Source of the DNA: Chloroflexota bacterium
GTDB taxonomy: Bacteria > Chloroflexota > Dormibacteria > Dormibacterales > Dormibacteraceae
NCBI GenBank assembly: GCA_005889495.1
Contig: VBHA01000040.1
Span: forward strand, 1-39,938
Length of the DNA stretch: 39,938 bases
Direction of reading: 5' to 3'
In this document: piece by piece, positions 7,587 to 15,735 of the stretch
Layout of the letters: each line of letters starts with the position of its first letter
Numbering within the stretch: the first letter of the stretch is position 1
Position numbers and translations under genes: made by a program
Notes under the pieces: generated by a model
The model's input: the letters and a program-made list of their open reading frames with translations, nothing else
Databases searched by the model: none
What the model was told of the DNA's origin: nothing

Positions 7587-8869
7587 GCGCTCCTACCCAT
7601 TCACGGGGAGATGGCCTTGTCCTCCCCATTCATGGGGAGGTGGCGCCGCAGGCGCCGGAGGGGCAGGCGCCGGAGGGGCAGGGCCGGAGGGACTTCGCGA
7701 GGCTATCCGATGACGACCTAGCGACCTGCGTGCACTGCGGCTTGTGCCTCGACGCCTGTCCCACATTTCGCGTGACCGGGCTAGAGACCGAATCGCCCCG
7801 CGGCCGCATCTACCTGATGACCCAGTGGAAGCGAGGCACGCTTCCATTCGACGAGGAGCAGGTCAAGCACATAGACCTCTGCCTCGGATGCCGCACCTGC
7901 GAGGGCGTCTGTCCCTCGGGCGTCCCATACGGCCGCATCATCGAGGCCGGGCGCGCCGACGTCGAGGACCGGCGGCGACCTTCGCCCAAGCGCGCGGCGA
8001 GCCGCATCGCGCTGCGCCAGCTCGTCGGTCATCCAGGCCGGCTGCGCGCCGCCGGTATGGCCACGCGCGCGGCCCAGCGGCTCGGCCTCACCTCGGTCTT
8101 CAGGTCCGGGCGCATGCTGCCGAAGCTCCGCCGGCCGTTTCGCCGGCCGGGCGACGACGTGGCGCCGGCGCCCGGCAGGGCGAGATACCGCGTCGCGTTC
8201 CTGACCGGCTGCGTCATGCCGATCCTGTACCCGGAGTCCCACGTGGCCGCCGTGCGGCTGCTGCAGCTCGCCGGTTGCGATGTCTGGTTTCCGGCCGGCG
8301 AGCGATGCTGCGGCGCCCTCTTCGCCCACAACGGCGACCTCGCCGGGGCGGAACGGCTGCGCGAGGCGAACATGCGCGTGTACGACGCGGGTACGTTCGA
8401 CGCGCTGGTGGTCGACTCGGCGGGTTGCGGCGCTCACCTGAAGGACTTCTACCCGGGGCTCAAAGGCCGGGTCAAGGACCTCACCGAGTGGCTCGCCGAG
8501 GTGGGCTTGCCGAAGGCCGAGAGTGAGCTCAACCTTCGCGTCACCTACCAGGACGCATGCCACCTCGCCCACGCGCAGCGAATCAAAAAGCAGCCGCGCG
8601 ACCTCATCCGCTCGATCGGCGGGGTCGAGCTCAAGGAGATGCGCCACCCCGACATCTGCTGCGGCGCCGCCGGTCTGTACAGCACGCTCGAGCCGCGGAT
8701 GTCGAACCGAATCCTGCAGGAGAAGCTCGACGACGTCATCGCCACCGGGGCCGACGTCGTGACGGTCGCCAACCCTGGCTGCCAGATGCAGCTCGAGGCC
8801 GGCCTTCGCGCGCGTGGCTCGAGCATGAGGGTCGAGCACATCGCGGAGACGTTGCTCCGCGCGTACTAG
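7583..8869 (+). CDS. glcF: Glycolate oxidase iron-sulfur subunit GlcF
   Basis: Iron-sulfur subunit that passes electrons from GlcDE to the quinone pool; 428 residues. Two [4Fe-4S] ferredoxin motifs occur (CVHCGLCLDACP and CLGCRTCEGVCP). Two CCG-type domains follow (GERCCGALF and DSAGCGAH in the first; DACHLAHAQ, ICCGAAGLY and NPGCQMQLE in the second). Residues about 10-35, between the start and the first Cys cluster, are translated from a palindromic repeat (VLPIHGEVAPQAPEGQAPEG) and are not expected in the family. The insertion keeps the reading frame and all clusters are intact. ATG 7583 overlaps the glcE stop. Its stop TAG lies on a CTAG palindrome shared with the convergent phosphatase gene. 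Confidence 0.9.
   Translation: MSAPTHSRGDGLVLPIHGEVAPQAPEGQAPEGQGRRDFARLSDDDLATCVHCGLCLDACPTFRVTGLETESPRGRIYLMTQWKRGTLPFDEEQVKHIDLCLGCRTCEGVCPSGVPYGRIIEAGRADVEDRRRPSPKRAASRIALRQLVGHPGRLRAAGMATRAAQRLGLTSVFRSGRMLPKLRRPFRRPGDDVAPAPGRARYRVAFLTGCVMPILYPESHVAAVRLLQLAGCDVWFPAGERCCGALFAHNGDLAGAERLREANMRVYDAGTFDALVVDSAGCGAHLKDFYPGLKGRVKDLTEWLAEVGLPKAESELNLRVTYQDACHLAHAQRIKKQPRDLIRSIGGVELKEMRHPDICCGAAGLYSTLEPRMSNRILQEKLDDVIATGADVVTVANPGCQMQLEAGLRARGSSMRVEHIAETLLRAY
7596..7680. repeat. Palindromic repeat element inside the 5' end of glcF
   Basis: A compact set of nested repeats lies within codons 5-33 of glcF. Bases 7621-7640 form an almost perfect palindrome with 9-bp arms (CCTCCCCAT and ATGGGGAGG) and a 2-base centre. 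A degenerate half copy (CCCATTCACGGGGAGATGG) lies just before it at about 7597-7614. GGCGCC occurs twice around a 3-base spacer (7642-7656). A 15-bp unit GGCGCCGGAGGGGCA is duplicated exactly in tandem at 7651-7665 and 7666-7680. The layout resembles dispersed intergenic palindromic elements known from several GC-rich genomes, here inserted in frame within a gene. Confidence 0.7.
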
Positions 8870-9582
8870 ATCTTCAGCTTCGGCAGGACGGCCGTCTTCG
8901 TGACGTCGACCTCGACGCGTGCGACCGCCAGCGTGACGTTGTCCGGAGCTCCCAGCTCGCGGCAGCGTTCGATCACCCTTTCCGCGCCGCGGTCCAGGTT
9001 GCCGTCCCGCAGCAGAAGCCGCCCCATCTCCTCCACGCTCACCCCCGCCGTCTCGACTCCATCGCTGCAGAGGACGACCGCGTCGCCTTCCTCGAGCTTC
9101 ATCTTGTCGGCGAACGGCTGGATCTGCTCCCACACGCCGACCGCGCGCGTGAGCCGGTGCTTGAGGGGATGGTTCTCAGCCTCCTCCGGTTTGATCAGGC
9201 CGAGGCGCACCTGCTCCGCCGGCCACGAGTGGTCCTGCGAGATGAGCTTGGGGAAGCCGTTGCGAAAAAGGTAGGCGGGGCTATCGCCGACGTTCAGCAG
9301 CGCACATTCGCCGGCACGGATGGCGGCGATCACCAGGGTGCTCCCCATGCCGGCCCAGTCCGGGTTCTCCTGAGAGGCCTTGAAGACCGCGGTGTTCGCC
9401 TCCTTGCACGCCCGCTTCAAGCGGTCGAGGTCAGGGCCTTCCTGCCCGTCCTCGGACAACACCCTGGTCACCGTCTTGACGGCGATCGAGCTCGCGTGCT
9501 GCCCCGCGGCATGGCCGCCCATCCCGTCGCAGACGACGATGAGCGTGTCCAGCCCGGCCTTGTTGCATGAAGCGAATTCTGG
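8866..9582 (-). pseudogene. PP2C-type protein phosphatase domain, 5' end lost (out of frame with the FHA gene)
   Basis: Serine/threonine phosphatase of the PPM/PP2C family that normally reverses kinase signalling. Readable from about 9582: DTLIVVCDGMGGHAAG (metal Asp), GSTLVIAAI, LLNVGDSPAYLF, ISQDHSW, RLTRAVG, VLCSDGVE and APDNVTLAV. The N-terminal motif (Arg plus a metal Asp in RxxNxD) is missing, and no start codon precedes the domain in this frame. Upstream, the open frame is antisense-like sequence of the FHA gene. The simplest reading is that FHA and PP2C were one protein, and about 25-40 codons plus the frame were lost at 9579, next to a GAATTC. If real, no active phosphatase is made. 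If a sequence error, the gene spans 8866-11117. Confidence 0.7.
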
Positions 9583-11117
9583 CCGACCGTGAGCCGGTCG
9601 CCGTCGTTCAGCTGCTTCTCCTGGACGGACTCGCCGTTGACGAACGTGCCGTTCGTGCTCCCCAGGTCGACGACGTAGAACGCCTCGCCCCGGCGCTCGA
9701 GGCGGGCATGGTGGCCGCTCGTCGCGGGGTCGCGGAGGATCACGTCGTTGTCGGGCGAGCGGCCGAGGCGGAGGGCCTTGTCGGTCGCGCGGTGCGCGTG
9801 GCCGGCGTCCGGACCCGACTCGATCGTGAGCTCGGCCTGCGGGCCGGCGGAGACGCCATCGGGCGGCCGCGTCCGCGTGGGCATGGCCATCGTCTCGGGC
9901 AATGCCGGAGCCGGCGGCGCCGGCGGCGGAGGCTGCCATGCGGGCATAAGCGTCGTCGGCTCGCGGTCATCGCCGGGCCTGGGGCCTCCGTCCATCGGCG
10001 GAGGCGCGACCATCGTCGCGGCGACGTCGCTGCCGCTTCCGGTGGGACCGCGCCACGGCGGGGGAGCAGCCTGTGGAGCCGACGGCGCGACCGGCTCCTC
10101 GGGTGCGAGGTGCGCCCCGGCGGCGAGGTCCGCATCGGTCGATTCAGCGGCGGCCGGCGCCGCTGAGGCGGCGGGGCCCGACCAGACCGGGGGCGGAGGC
10201 GCGTTCCACGGCGGCGGCGCGACCGCGGCCGGCTGCTCCGCGGGCCTCATCGATCCCGACTCGACGGGTGCGGGTGCGGCGGGAGCGCCCCATGAGGGGG
10301 CGGGAGGCGCAGCCGGCTCCTCGGTCCTGGGGATGTCCCAGCCCGCGGAGCCCTGGCTCGCGCCGGGCACGTCCCAGGCCGGCGCCACTGTGGGCGGCGA
10401 CGCAGGGGCGGCGGCGGCCGGTGCGCCCCAGTCGTTCGCCGGAGGCGCGGCCGGAATGTCCCAACCCGGCGCGGCCGGGGGGTTCCAGGAGGGTGCGCTG
10501 GGAATCGCCGGCGCCGCGGCGGCGGCAAGCGGGGCCGCGGGCGCGGCGACGGGCGGTGGCGGGCTCCAGGACGGCGCGGGCGCGGGAGGGGCTCCCCACG
10601 CCGGCCCGGACTCAGCCGCGGCTGGCGCGGGCGCAGCCGGTGCGGGCGAACCCCAGGTCGGGGCAGCGCCCGTCGACGGAGCCGACTCCGGTGAGCCCCA
10701 AGAAGGCGCTGCAGGCGGCGACGGAGGCGGGGCCGCGGGCGGTGGGGCGGGCGGCGGAGCGGCCGGAGGCGGCGCGCCCCACGCGGGCCCCGGCGAAGAG
10801 GTCGGCGAGGCGACCGCGGGCGAGGCAGGCGAGCCCCAGCCACCAGTCCCGGGCCTGGCTGCTGCTGGTGCCGGTGCTGGAGCTCCCCAGCCCGGCTGCG
10901 GCGGCGGCGCCGCGACCATGGTGGGCGCGACGGTCCGCTGGGCGGGCACCGGCGGCGCCCACGTGGCGGCCACCCCGGCGGTCTGGTTGGCCGGTGCGGG
11001 AGGCCGTACGGGCGGAGCCGATTTCTTCCTGTGCCGTCGGCGGGTCCGCAGGTACAGCAAGGCGACGACGATCGCCGCCACCGAGAGCAAAATCAGCAGT
11101 AGGTTCTGGTCTGGCAT
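9468..11117 (-). CDS. Membrane-anchored Pro/Ala-rich FHA-domain protein (reads out of frame into PP2C)
   Basis: Starts at ATG 11117 with AGGGAGG about ten bases upstream. Residues 5-24 are a single transmembrane helix (LLLILLSVAAIVVALLYL), followed by a basic stop (RTRRRHRKK). About 400 residues of Pro/Ala-rich linker follow, carrying repeated Trp motifs (PAWGAPP, PTWGSPA, GWDIPAAP). An FHA domain near 430-515 binds phosphothreonine peptides; its motifs are GRSPDNDVIL, SGHHARL and DLGSTNGTFVNG. After DRLTVGQ the frame leaves the expected path, and the last ~33 residues are an out-of-frame reading of the PP2C domain. In an intact form this would be a membrane FHA-PP2C signalling protein working against Ser/Thr kinases. 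It lies 92 bp downstream of the GH2 gene. Confidence 0.75.
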   Translation of the reverse strand: MPDQNLLLILLSVAAIVVALLYLRTRRRHRKKSAPPVRPPAPANQTAGVAATWAPPVPAQRTVAPTMVAAPPPQPGWGAPAPAPAAARPGTGGWGSPASPAVASPTSSPGPAWGAPPPAAPPPAPPPAAPPPSPPAAPSWGSPESAPSTGAAPTWGSPAPAAPAPAAAESGPAWGAPPAPAPSWSPPPPVAAPAAPLAAAAAPAIPSAPSWNPPAAPGWDIPAAPPANDWGAPAAAAPASPPTVAPAWDVPGASQGSAGWDIPRTEEPAAPPAPSWGAPAAPAPVESGSMRPAEQPAAVAPPPWNAPPPPVWSGPAASAAPAAAESTDADLAAGAHLAPEEPVAPSAPQAAPPPWRGPTGSGSDVAATMVAPPPMDGGPRPGDDREPTTLMPAWQPPPPAPPAPALPETMAMPTRTRPPDGVSAGPQAELTIESGPDAGHAHRATDKALRLGRSPDNDVILRDPATSGHHARLERRGEAFYVVDLGSTNGTFVNGESVQEKQLNDGDRLTVGQNSLHATRPGWTRSSSSATGWAAMPRGSTRARSPSRR

Positions 11118-11209
11118 CCGGTCGGGGGCCTCCCTTCTCGCCTATTCCGGCAAATTCGATCGGTATTCGGTCGCCGTTTGCGTAGTGAGGAAGTATGCCA
11201 CCGTGATCG

Positions 11210-13834
11210 CTATTCGCTACGCGGGTTGGCGCCGTTCTCGATCACGAGCCGCCCAGACGCGACACCCGGCACGGTCACGTCCGCCTCGAGGGAGTGAGCG
11301 CCGGCGCCGAGCGGTTCGCCCGTCAACACATGAAGCACGAGCCGTCGCCCAAGGGGCATGTCGAGGCGCTTGGGCAGCGGGGCCAGGCCAGCGTTCGTCT
11401 CGATCTGCAGCTGGTGCCCGGTGACGAGGATCCCGTCGAGTCGCAAGCCCGTCACGCCGACGAGCACCGCGGGCCGCGTGCGATTCTCGAGCGCGAAGCT
11501 CACGCCCCGCGGCTCCGAGCGCAGGCTGTGCAGGTCCGCGAGCCGTTCGGCGAGATAGCGCGGGATCTCCGGCCGGGGCCGGCTCGGAAGTGACGTCGAG
11601 CTGACAGAGAAGGAGAGCTCGGCGTGGTCGACGGCCTGGCCCGCGACGAGGAGCGTCGCCTCGATTCGATACTCGCCCTCCGCGGCGAGCGGAAGGCTCA
11701 GGGTCGTGGCGCTGACGGCCGGCTCGAACGGAGTCGGCACCTCGACGTCGACCGAGCCCGCGAAAGACTTTTTCTGGACCGCGTCGCGGACCCGGTCGAG
11801 GCCGCGCGCGCCGGCCGCTTTCTCGCGCGTGAGCGACCAGCGGACGACGCCGCGCCCGCCGACGTCCGGGTCATCGTTGACGACCACCAGCCGCGCCGCG
11901 AACGGGACGTGCGGACTCTGCACCACCCCGAACGGCCGCCGCTGCTCGAAGGCGAGCGGCTCGACGATCACGCGCGTCGCCTTGAAAGCGTGGGTCAGGG
12001 CTTCGAGCGCGCGCTTCGGCCGGCGTGCGCCGTCGAGCACGCCGAAGCCGATGGCGGGGAATGGATCCACGAGGTGGTAGGCGAAGGCGCCCCAGCACGG
12101 CTCGAACTTTCGCGTCCGGAGATGCTCCGCGGCGTAGCGCACCACGCCGGCCTGGTACTCCTGCGAGGCGGCGACGTAGTCCTCGAGGCTGCGGTGTGCC
12201 GAGGGAAGGCCGACGCCGCGCTCGGCCCAGTTGACCGGCTGGAAACCGGCATGCCTCCACGCCGGCTCGTCGTCCGCGACCGGCCATCGCGCGCCGATCT
12301 GCTCCCAGGCGGGCGAATCGGCGCTGGGCAGCGATTGCGCGCCGAACGCGCTCACCATCAACGGCTCGACCAGGCCGATGTCGCGCCAGGACGCGTCGGA
12401 CCAGCCGAGCATCAGGTGCAGGTCGACGTCGCCTGACGCGGCCAGCGCGGGGCGAGACCCATCGAGGCGCTCGAAGGTCGCCTTCAGGTCCTGGTCGATC
12501 GAATGGTTCTGGCGCACCGCATGCACGTCGCCGAGGTCGAAGTTCGTCGCCAGCCACGGCGGCTCGTCGTGAGCCGTCCACATCACGATCGACGGGTGGT
12601 TCTGCAGCATCGCGACCATCTCCGCGAGCTGCTCGCGTGCGGCGGTCTCGAAGAACCGGGCTTCGTCGGCACGAGCGTGGTAGACATACGTGCCCGTCAG
12701 CGGCAGGTCCTGGAAGACCATCATCCCCGCCTCATCCGCCTGGCGATAGAAGTCGCGCGGCAGCACGTTCGCGACGACTCGGAGAGCGTCGACGTTGGCC
12801 TGCTTCGCGGTCGCGATGTCGGACGCGAAGACTTCGGCGGTCAGCTCGTCGAGTCGGTACGAGGGTGCATAGCACGCCCCGCGAACGAAGATCGGCCGGC
12901 CGTTGACGCGAAAGCTCCACCGGCGCTGGCCGATGTCCCAGGTCAGCTCGCGAAAAGCAAACCCGTCCTCGACCCGCGACGACTCGACGCCGTCGGCGGT
13001 GCGCGCGACCAGCTCCGCGTGGTAGACCGTCTGGCCCCCGAAGCGCCAGGGCTCCCACCGTTTCGCGCCGGGCAGCGCAAGGCGGATGGCCATCGAGTCC
13101 TCCGCGCCCCCGGCCAGGTGGACCTCGCGCCGGACGCGCAGGGCCTCGCGTCCCGCCACGGGCACGACCAGCTCGACCTCGCCGTCCATGTTTCGTCCGT
13201 CCAGGTTGCGAAGTCGCGCCTCGACCTCGAGCCGGCCGTCTCCACCCTCGAAGGTCGGCCGGATGCGCATCCAGTCGACGGCGATCGGCCCGACGTACTC
13301 GAGCTGCACCGGCTGCCACAGGCCCAGCGGCACCTCGGGCCGGAATGGCTCCGGCAGGCTCCGATAGGCCGAGGCGGGGTAGGGTTTCAGGTCGCCGTCG
13401 TTGAACAGGCCCATGATGTGGCGCTTCGACTCCGGCTGCGTCTCGACCGGAGCCTCGCAGCAGATGACGAGCAGGTTCTCGGGCTTGAGGTATGGCGTGA
13501 GGTCGAACCCGAACGGCGCGAAGTAGCCGTAGTGGGAGCCGAGCAGACGGCCGTTCAGCCAGACGTTGGTGGCGAGGAACGCGCCCCCGACCCGGAGCAC
13601 CACTCGGCCGGCGTGGTCGGGGCGCGGAAACTGGGTCCGGTACCAGATGGCCTGCCGCCCTTCGCGTGCGGCCAGCTGGCGCGGCACCTCGATCGGCTTC
13701 CAGCCGCTGCCGCGCCCTGTTGGCAGGCGCTCAGCCTCGCCTTCGCCGAGCGGCATCCAGATGGCTTCCCAGCCCGTGAGCTCCCTCCTTCCGACGGCGC
13801 GCTGCGCCAGCGGCATGAACAGGGAGTCGCTCAT
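11210..13834 (-). CDS. Glycoside hydrolase family 2 protein (beta-galactosidase/mannosidase-like) lacking the usual nucleophile
   Basis: An 874-residue GH2-type enzyme. The N-terminal jelly-roll sugar-binding domain has NVWLNGRLLGSHYGYFAPF, then an Ig-like domain, then a TIM barrel starting FRVNGRPIFVRGACYAPS. The acid/base region reads MWTAHDEPPWL with Glu424, where NE is usual. The nucleophile region reads LMVSAFGAQSLP: Ala496 (GCG) stands where retaining GH2 enzymes have Glu in SEFGAQ. The 72-residue spacing matches the family, so the alignment is secure. It would be expected to lack normal hydrolysis, though it could still bind sugars. ATG 13834 overlaps the galK stop (ATGA), and it is the last gene of the galactose operon. 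No signal peptide is seen, so it is probably cytoplasmic. Confidence 0.85.
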   Translation of the reverse strand: MSDSLFMPLAQRAVGRRELTGWEAIWMPLGEGEAERLPTGRGSGWKPIEVPRQLAAREGRQAIWYRTQFPRPDHAGRVVLRVGGAFLATNVWLNGRLLGSHYGYFAPFGFDLTPYLKPENLLVICCEAPVETQPESKRHIMGLFNDGDLKPYPASAYRSLPEPFRPEVPLGLWQPVQLEYVGPIAVDWMRIRPTFEGGDGRLEVEARLRNLDGRNMDGEVELVVPVAGREALRVRREVHLAGGAEDSMAIRLALPGAKRWEPWRFGGQTVYHAELVARTADGVESSRVEDGFAFRELTWDIGQRRWSFRVNGRPIFVRGACYAPSYRLDELTAEVFASDIATAKQANVDALRVVANVLPRDFYRQADEAGMMVFQDLPLTGTYVYHARADEARFFETAAREQLAEMVAMLQNHPSIVMWTAHDEPPWLATNFDLGDVHAVRQNHSIDQDLKATFERLDGSRPALAASGDVDLHLMLGWSDASWRDIGLVEPLMVSAFGAQSLPSADSPAWEQIGARWPVADDEPAWRHAGFQPVNWAERGVGLPSAHRSLEDYVAASQEYQAGVVRYAAEHLRTRKFEPCWGAFAYHLVDPFPAIGFGVLDGARRPKRALEALTHAFKATRVIVEPLAFEQRRPFGVVQSPHVPFAARLVVVNDDPDVGGRGVVRWSLTREKAAGARGLDRVRDAVQKKSFAGSVDVEVPTPFEPAVSATTLSLPLAAEGEYRIEATLLVAGQAVDHAELSFSVSSTSLPSRPRPEIPRYLAERLADLHSLRSEPRGVSFALENRTRPAVLVGVTGLRLDGILVTGHQLQIETNAGLAPLPKRLDMPLGRRLVLHVLTGEPLGAGAHSLEADVTVPGVASGRLVIENGANPRSE

Positions 13835-14736
13835 TGCGTGTAGGGCCCATCTGCCGTGGCGCACAGGAGGACTGGCCGTCTGACCGCCCGCTCGAAAGCG
13901 CCGGTCCTGCTCCGGTCCACGAGCGCGAGGATGCTGCCTCCGAAACCGGCTCCCATGATGCGCGCGCCGTAGCAGCCGTCCGCCGACCACGCGCACTCAA
14001 CGAGCGCATCGATCGCCGGCGTCGAGACTTCGAAGTCGTCACGCAGGCTCGCGTGCGACTCCTTGAGCAAAGAGCCCATGAGCCCGAACTCGCGCGCCCT
14101 CAGCGCGGCGACGAAGGCATGGACGCGTGCGATCTCGGAATCGACGTGCCGCATTCGCCGCGCGTCGCCAGCCTCCGCTTCGCGGCGGCGCTGGTTGTAA
14201 GGGGTGTCCGCGAGCGCTCGATGCTCACCGGAGTCGATCACCGCGATCGCGACCTCATCGGGGAAAGGCACCACCTGGTACTCCAGCGTCGCGCAATCGA
14301 GCAATAGCGCGCAGCCCCGCCTCCCGAGCGCGGATGCGAACTGGTCCATGACGCCGACCTGGACGCCTGTCGCCTTCTGCTCCGCGCGCTGGCACGCGAG
14401 CGCCGCCTGCCTTCCCTCCATGTCCGGCCTCAGGCCCGCCGCCACTGCCACGAGCAGCGCGGCCGATGAGCTGATGCCGGCGTTGGGCGGCACCTGCGAG
14501 CTCACGTTCACGGCCTGGGGTTCCAGGCCGAGCTCCTCACCCACGGCGCGCACGTACGCGAGCCCACCCTGCACGTCGCTGGTGATGGACCATCTCTCGG
14601 CGACATGTCCCGAGACTTCGGTGAAGCGGTCCACCGCCGCGGGCAGGACGACACCTCCCAGGTAATCGACGTGCTCGCCGATCAGGTTGACCCGGCCTGG
14701 CGCCCTGCCATGCCATGTGGTGGGATTAGAGGGCAC
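13831..14736 (-). CDS. galK: Galactokinase, short form with probable internal gap
   Basis: GHMP kinase that phosphorylates galactose to galactose-1-phosphate in the Leloir pathway. Motifs present are GRVNLIGEHVDYLGG (galactokinase signature), VPPNAGISSSAALL (ATP loop), VGVMDQFASALG with the catalytic Asp, and GARIMGAGFGGSILAL. The length is 301 residues against 350-390 usual. Part of the deficit is a short N-terminus. The rest comes from the middle, where REAEAGDA runs straight into RRMRHVDSE near 14158-14165. The ~30-residue LRDV-type stretch usual there is absent and the frame is kept. The active site is outside this gap. ATG 14736 overlaps galT by 11 bp, and its stop overlaps the GH2 gene. 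Confidence 0.88.
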   Translation of the reverse strand: MPSNPTTWHGRAPGRVNLIGEHVDYLGGVVLPAAVDRFTEVSGHVAERWSITSDVQGGLAYVRAVGEELGLEPQAVNVSSQVPPNAGISSSAALLVAVAAGLRPDMEGRQAALACQRAEQKATGVQVGVMDQFASALGRRGCALLLDCATLEYQVVPFPDEVAIAVIDSGEHRALADTPYNQRRREAEAGDARRMRHVDSEIARVHAFVAALRAREFGLMGSLLKESHASLRDDFEVSTPAIDALVECAWSADGCYGARIMGAGFGGSILALVDRSRTGAFERAVRRPVLLCATADGPYTQ

Positions 14737-15634
14737 GAAGCTCCGCGGCGGTGTCCTCGGCGCGCGCGTCGAGGATGAACGCGCCGGCCCCGAGCTCGGA
14801 GCCGGCCAGGTACTTCAGCTTGTCCTTGGTCCGGTTGGGCGGATAGAACTCGACGTGGAAGTGATGATGCCGATGGCCTCGCCCGGGCGGGCGCTGGTGC
14901 ATCGCCATCACATAAGGAAGAGGCTTGGCGAAGAGGCGGTCGTACTTCTGCAGGAGGCCTTTGAGGTTCCGCGCAAACGACTCATCGTCCTGCTCGTCGA
15001 GGTCCGACAGGCCGCCGCGATGCGCGATCGGCGCGAGGTGGACCTCATACGGCCAGCGGGCGAACTCGGGCACGAATGCGATCCACCGCTCGTCTTCGAG
15101 GACCCGTCTCACCCCGCCCTTCTCTGTCTGGATCACGTCACAGTAGAGACAGCGCCCGGTCTTGCGCTTGTGCCGCGCCTCCGCGGAGAGCTCGCGCTGC
15201 AGGATTGGCGGCACGAACGGGTACGCGTAGATCTGGCCGTGCGGATGGCTGAGCGTGACCCCGATCTCCTCGCCGCGATTCTCGAAGACGTACACGTACT
15301 TGACGTTTGGAAGGCGGCTCAGCTCATCGGTGCGGTCGCGCCAGACCTCGATCAGGTCGAGGATGTGGTTGACGCTCTGCTGCCCGAGCGAGGAGTCGTG
15401 GTCCGGCGTGTAGCACACGACCTCGGCGCGCCCCTGGTCGCCCGTGTAAGAAGGGAAGCGGTTCTCGAAGACGGCGATGTGATAGTCCGGCTCGGGGATC
15501 TCCGTCTCGGGCATACCCGGCCTCGTGGGGCACAGCGGGCAGTGGTCCGCGGTCGGGTGGTACGTCCGGTCCTGGCGCCAGGGCGCGACTGTGACCCACT
15601 CCTCGAGCAGGGGGTTCCAGCGGAGCTCGGACAA
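14726..15634 (-). CDS. galT: Galactose-1-phosphate uridylyltransferase
   Basis: Leloir enzyme exchanging UMP between UDP-glucose and galactose-1-phosphate. The protein is 302 residues. An N-terminal zinc pair (CPLCP) lies near residue 33. FENRFPSY follows, then GVTLSHPHGQIYAYPF with the uridylylated His, CLYCDVI, and the C-terminal HIT-like half with HRHHHFHVEFYPP. It starts at TTG 15634, the only start at the family N-terminus (SELRWNPLLEEWV). It is somewhat shorter than many homologues: between FENRFPS and GRAEVVCYT about 15-20 residues often seen are absent, but this loop varies. It overlaps galK by 11 bp, and galE is not in the window. Confidence 0.93.
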   Translation of the reverse strand: MSELRWNPLLEEWVTVAPWRQDRTYHPTADHCPLCPTRPGMPETEIPEPDYHIAVFENRFPSYTGDQGRAEVVCYTPDHDSSLGQQSVNHILDLIEVWRDRTDELSRLPNVKYVYVFENRGEEIGVTLSHPHGQIYAYPFVPPILQRELSAEARHKRKTGRCLYCDVIQTEKGGVRRVLEDERWIAFVPEFARWPYEVHLAPIAHRGGLSDLDEQDDESFARNLKGLLQKYDRLFAKPLPYVMAMHQRPPGRGHRHHHFHVEFYPPNRTKDKLKYLAGSELGAGAFILDARAEDTAAELRAL

Positions 15635-15636
15635 GC

Positions 15637-15735
15637 CTAGAAGTCCGCCCTGCGCGAGGCCGGCCCCTTCTTGTCGTAGTAGATGAGGTAGCGGCCGTCC
15701 GGTTTCCGAACGACGCGCTTCTCAGTTCGCTTCAA
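15637..15735 (-). CDS. Possible 32-residue basic microprotein upstream of galT
   Basis: A very small frame from TTG 15735 to TAG 15637 reads MKRTEKRVVRKPDGRYLIYY, then DKKGPASRRADF. It is highly charged, with a hydrophobic/aromatic core RYLIYY. It overlaps the end of the LOG-like gene by 14 bp and stops 3 bp before the galT start. This fills what would otherwise be the only gap in a fully overlapping operon. Its composition looks protein-like: Lys codons are used although the region is GC-rich. No homology can be claimed. It may be a real microprotein or a leader coupling translation to galT. Confidence 0.5.
   Translation of the reverse strand: MKRTEKRVVRKPDGRYLIYYDKKGPASRRADF

Noticed and set aside
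7623-7680. CRISPR-like or tandem-repeat array
   Set aside because: There are only two exact 15-bp copies with no spacers; it is a palindromic repeat element.
9748-11424. Very long plus-strand open frames opposite the FHA protein
   Set aside because: They are mirror frames of a Pro/Ala-rich GC-rich gene (Gly/Ala-rich translation), have no domain or ribosome site, and oppose a gene with recognisable domains. The same holds for long frames opposite 24307-26028.
13835-13996. Longer start for the GH2 gene at 13996
   Set aside because: The extra 54 residues are antisense-like translation of galK. ATG 13834 overlaps the galK stop and gives the normal GH2 beginning.
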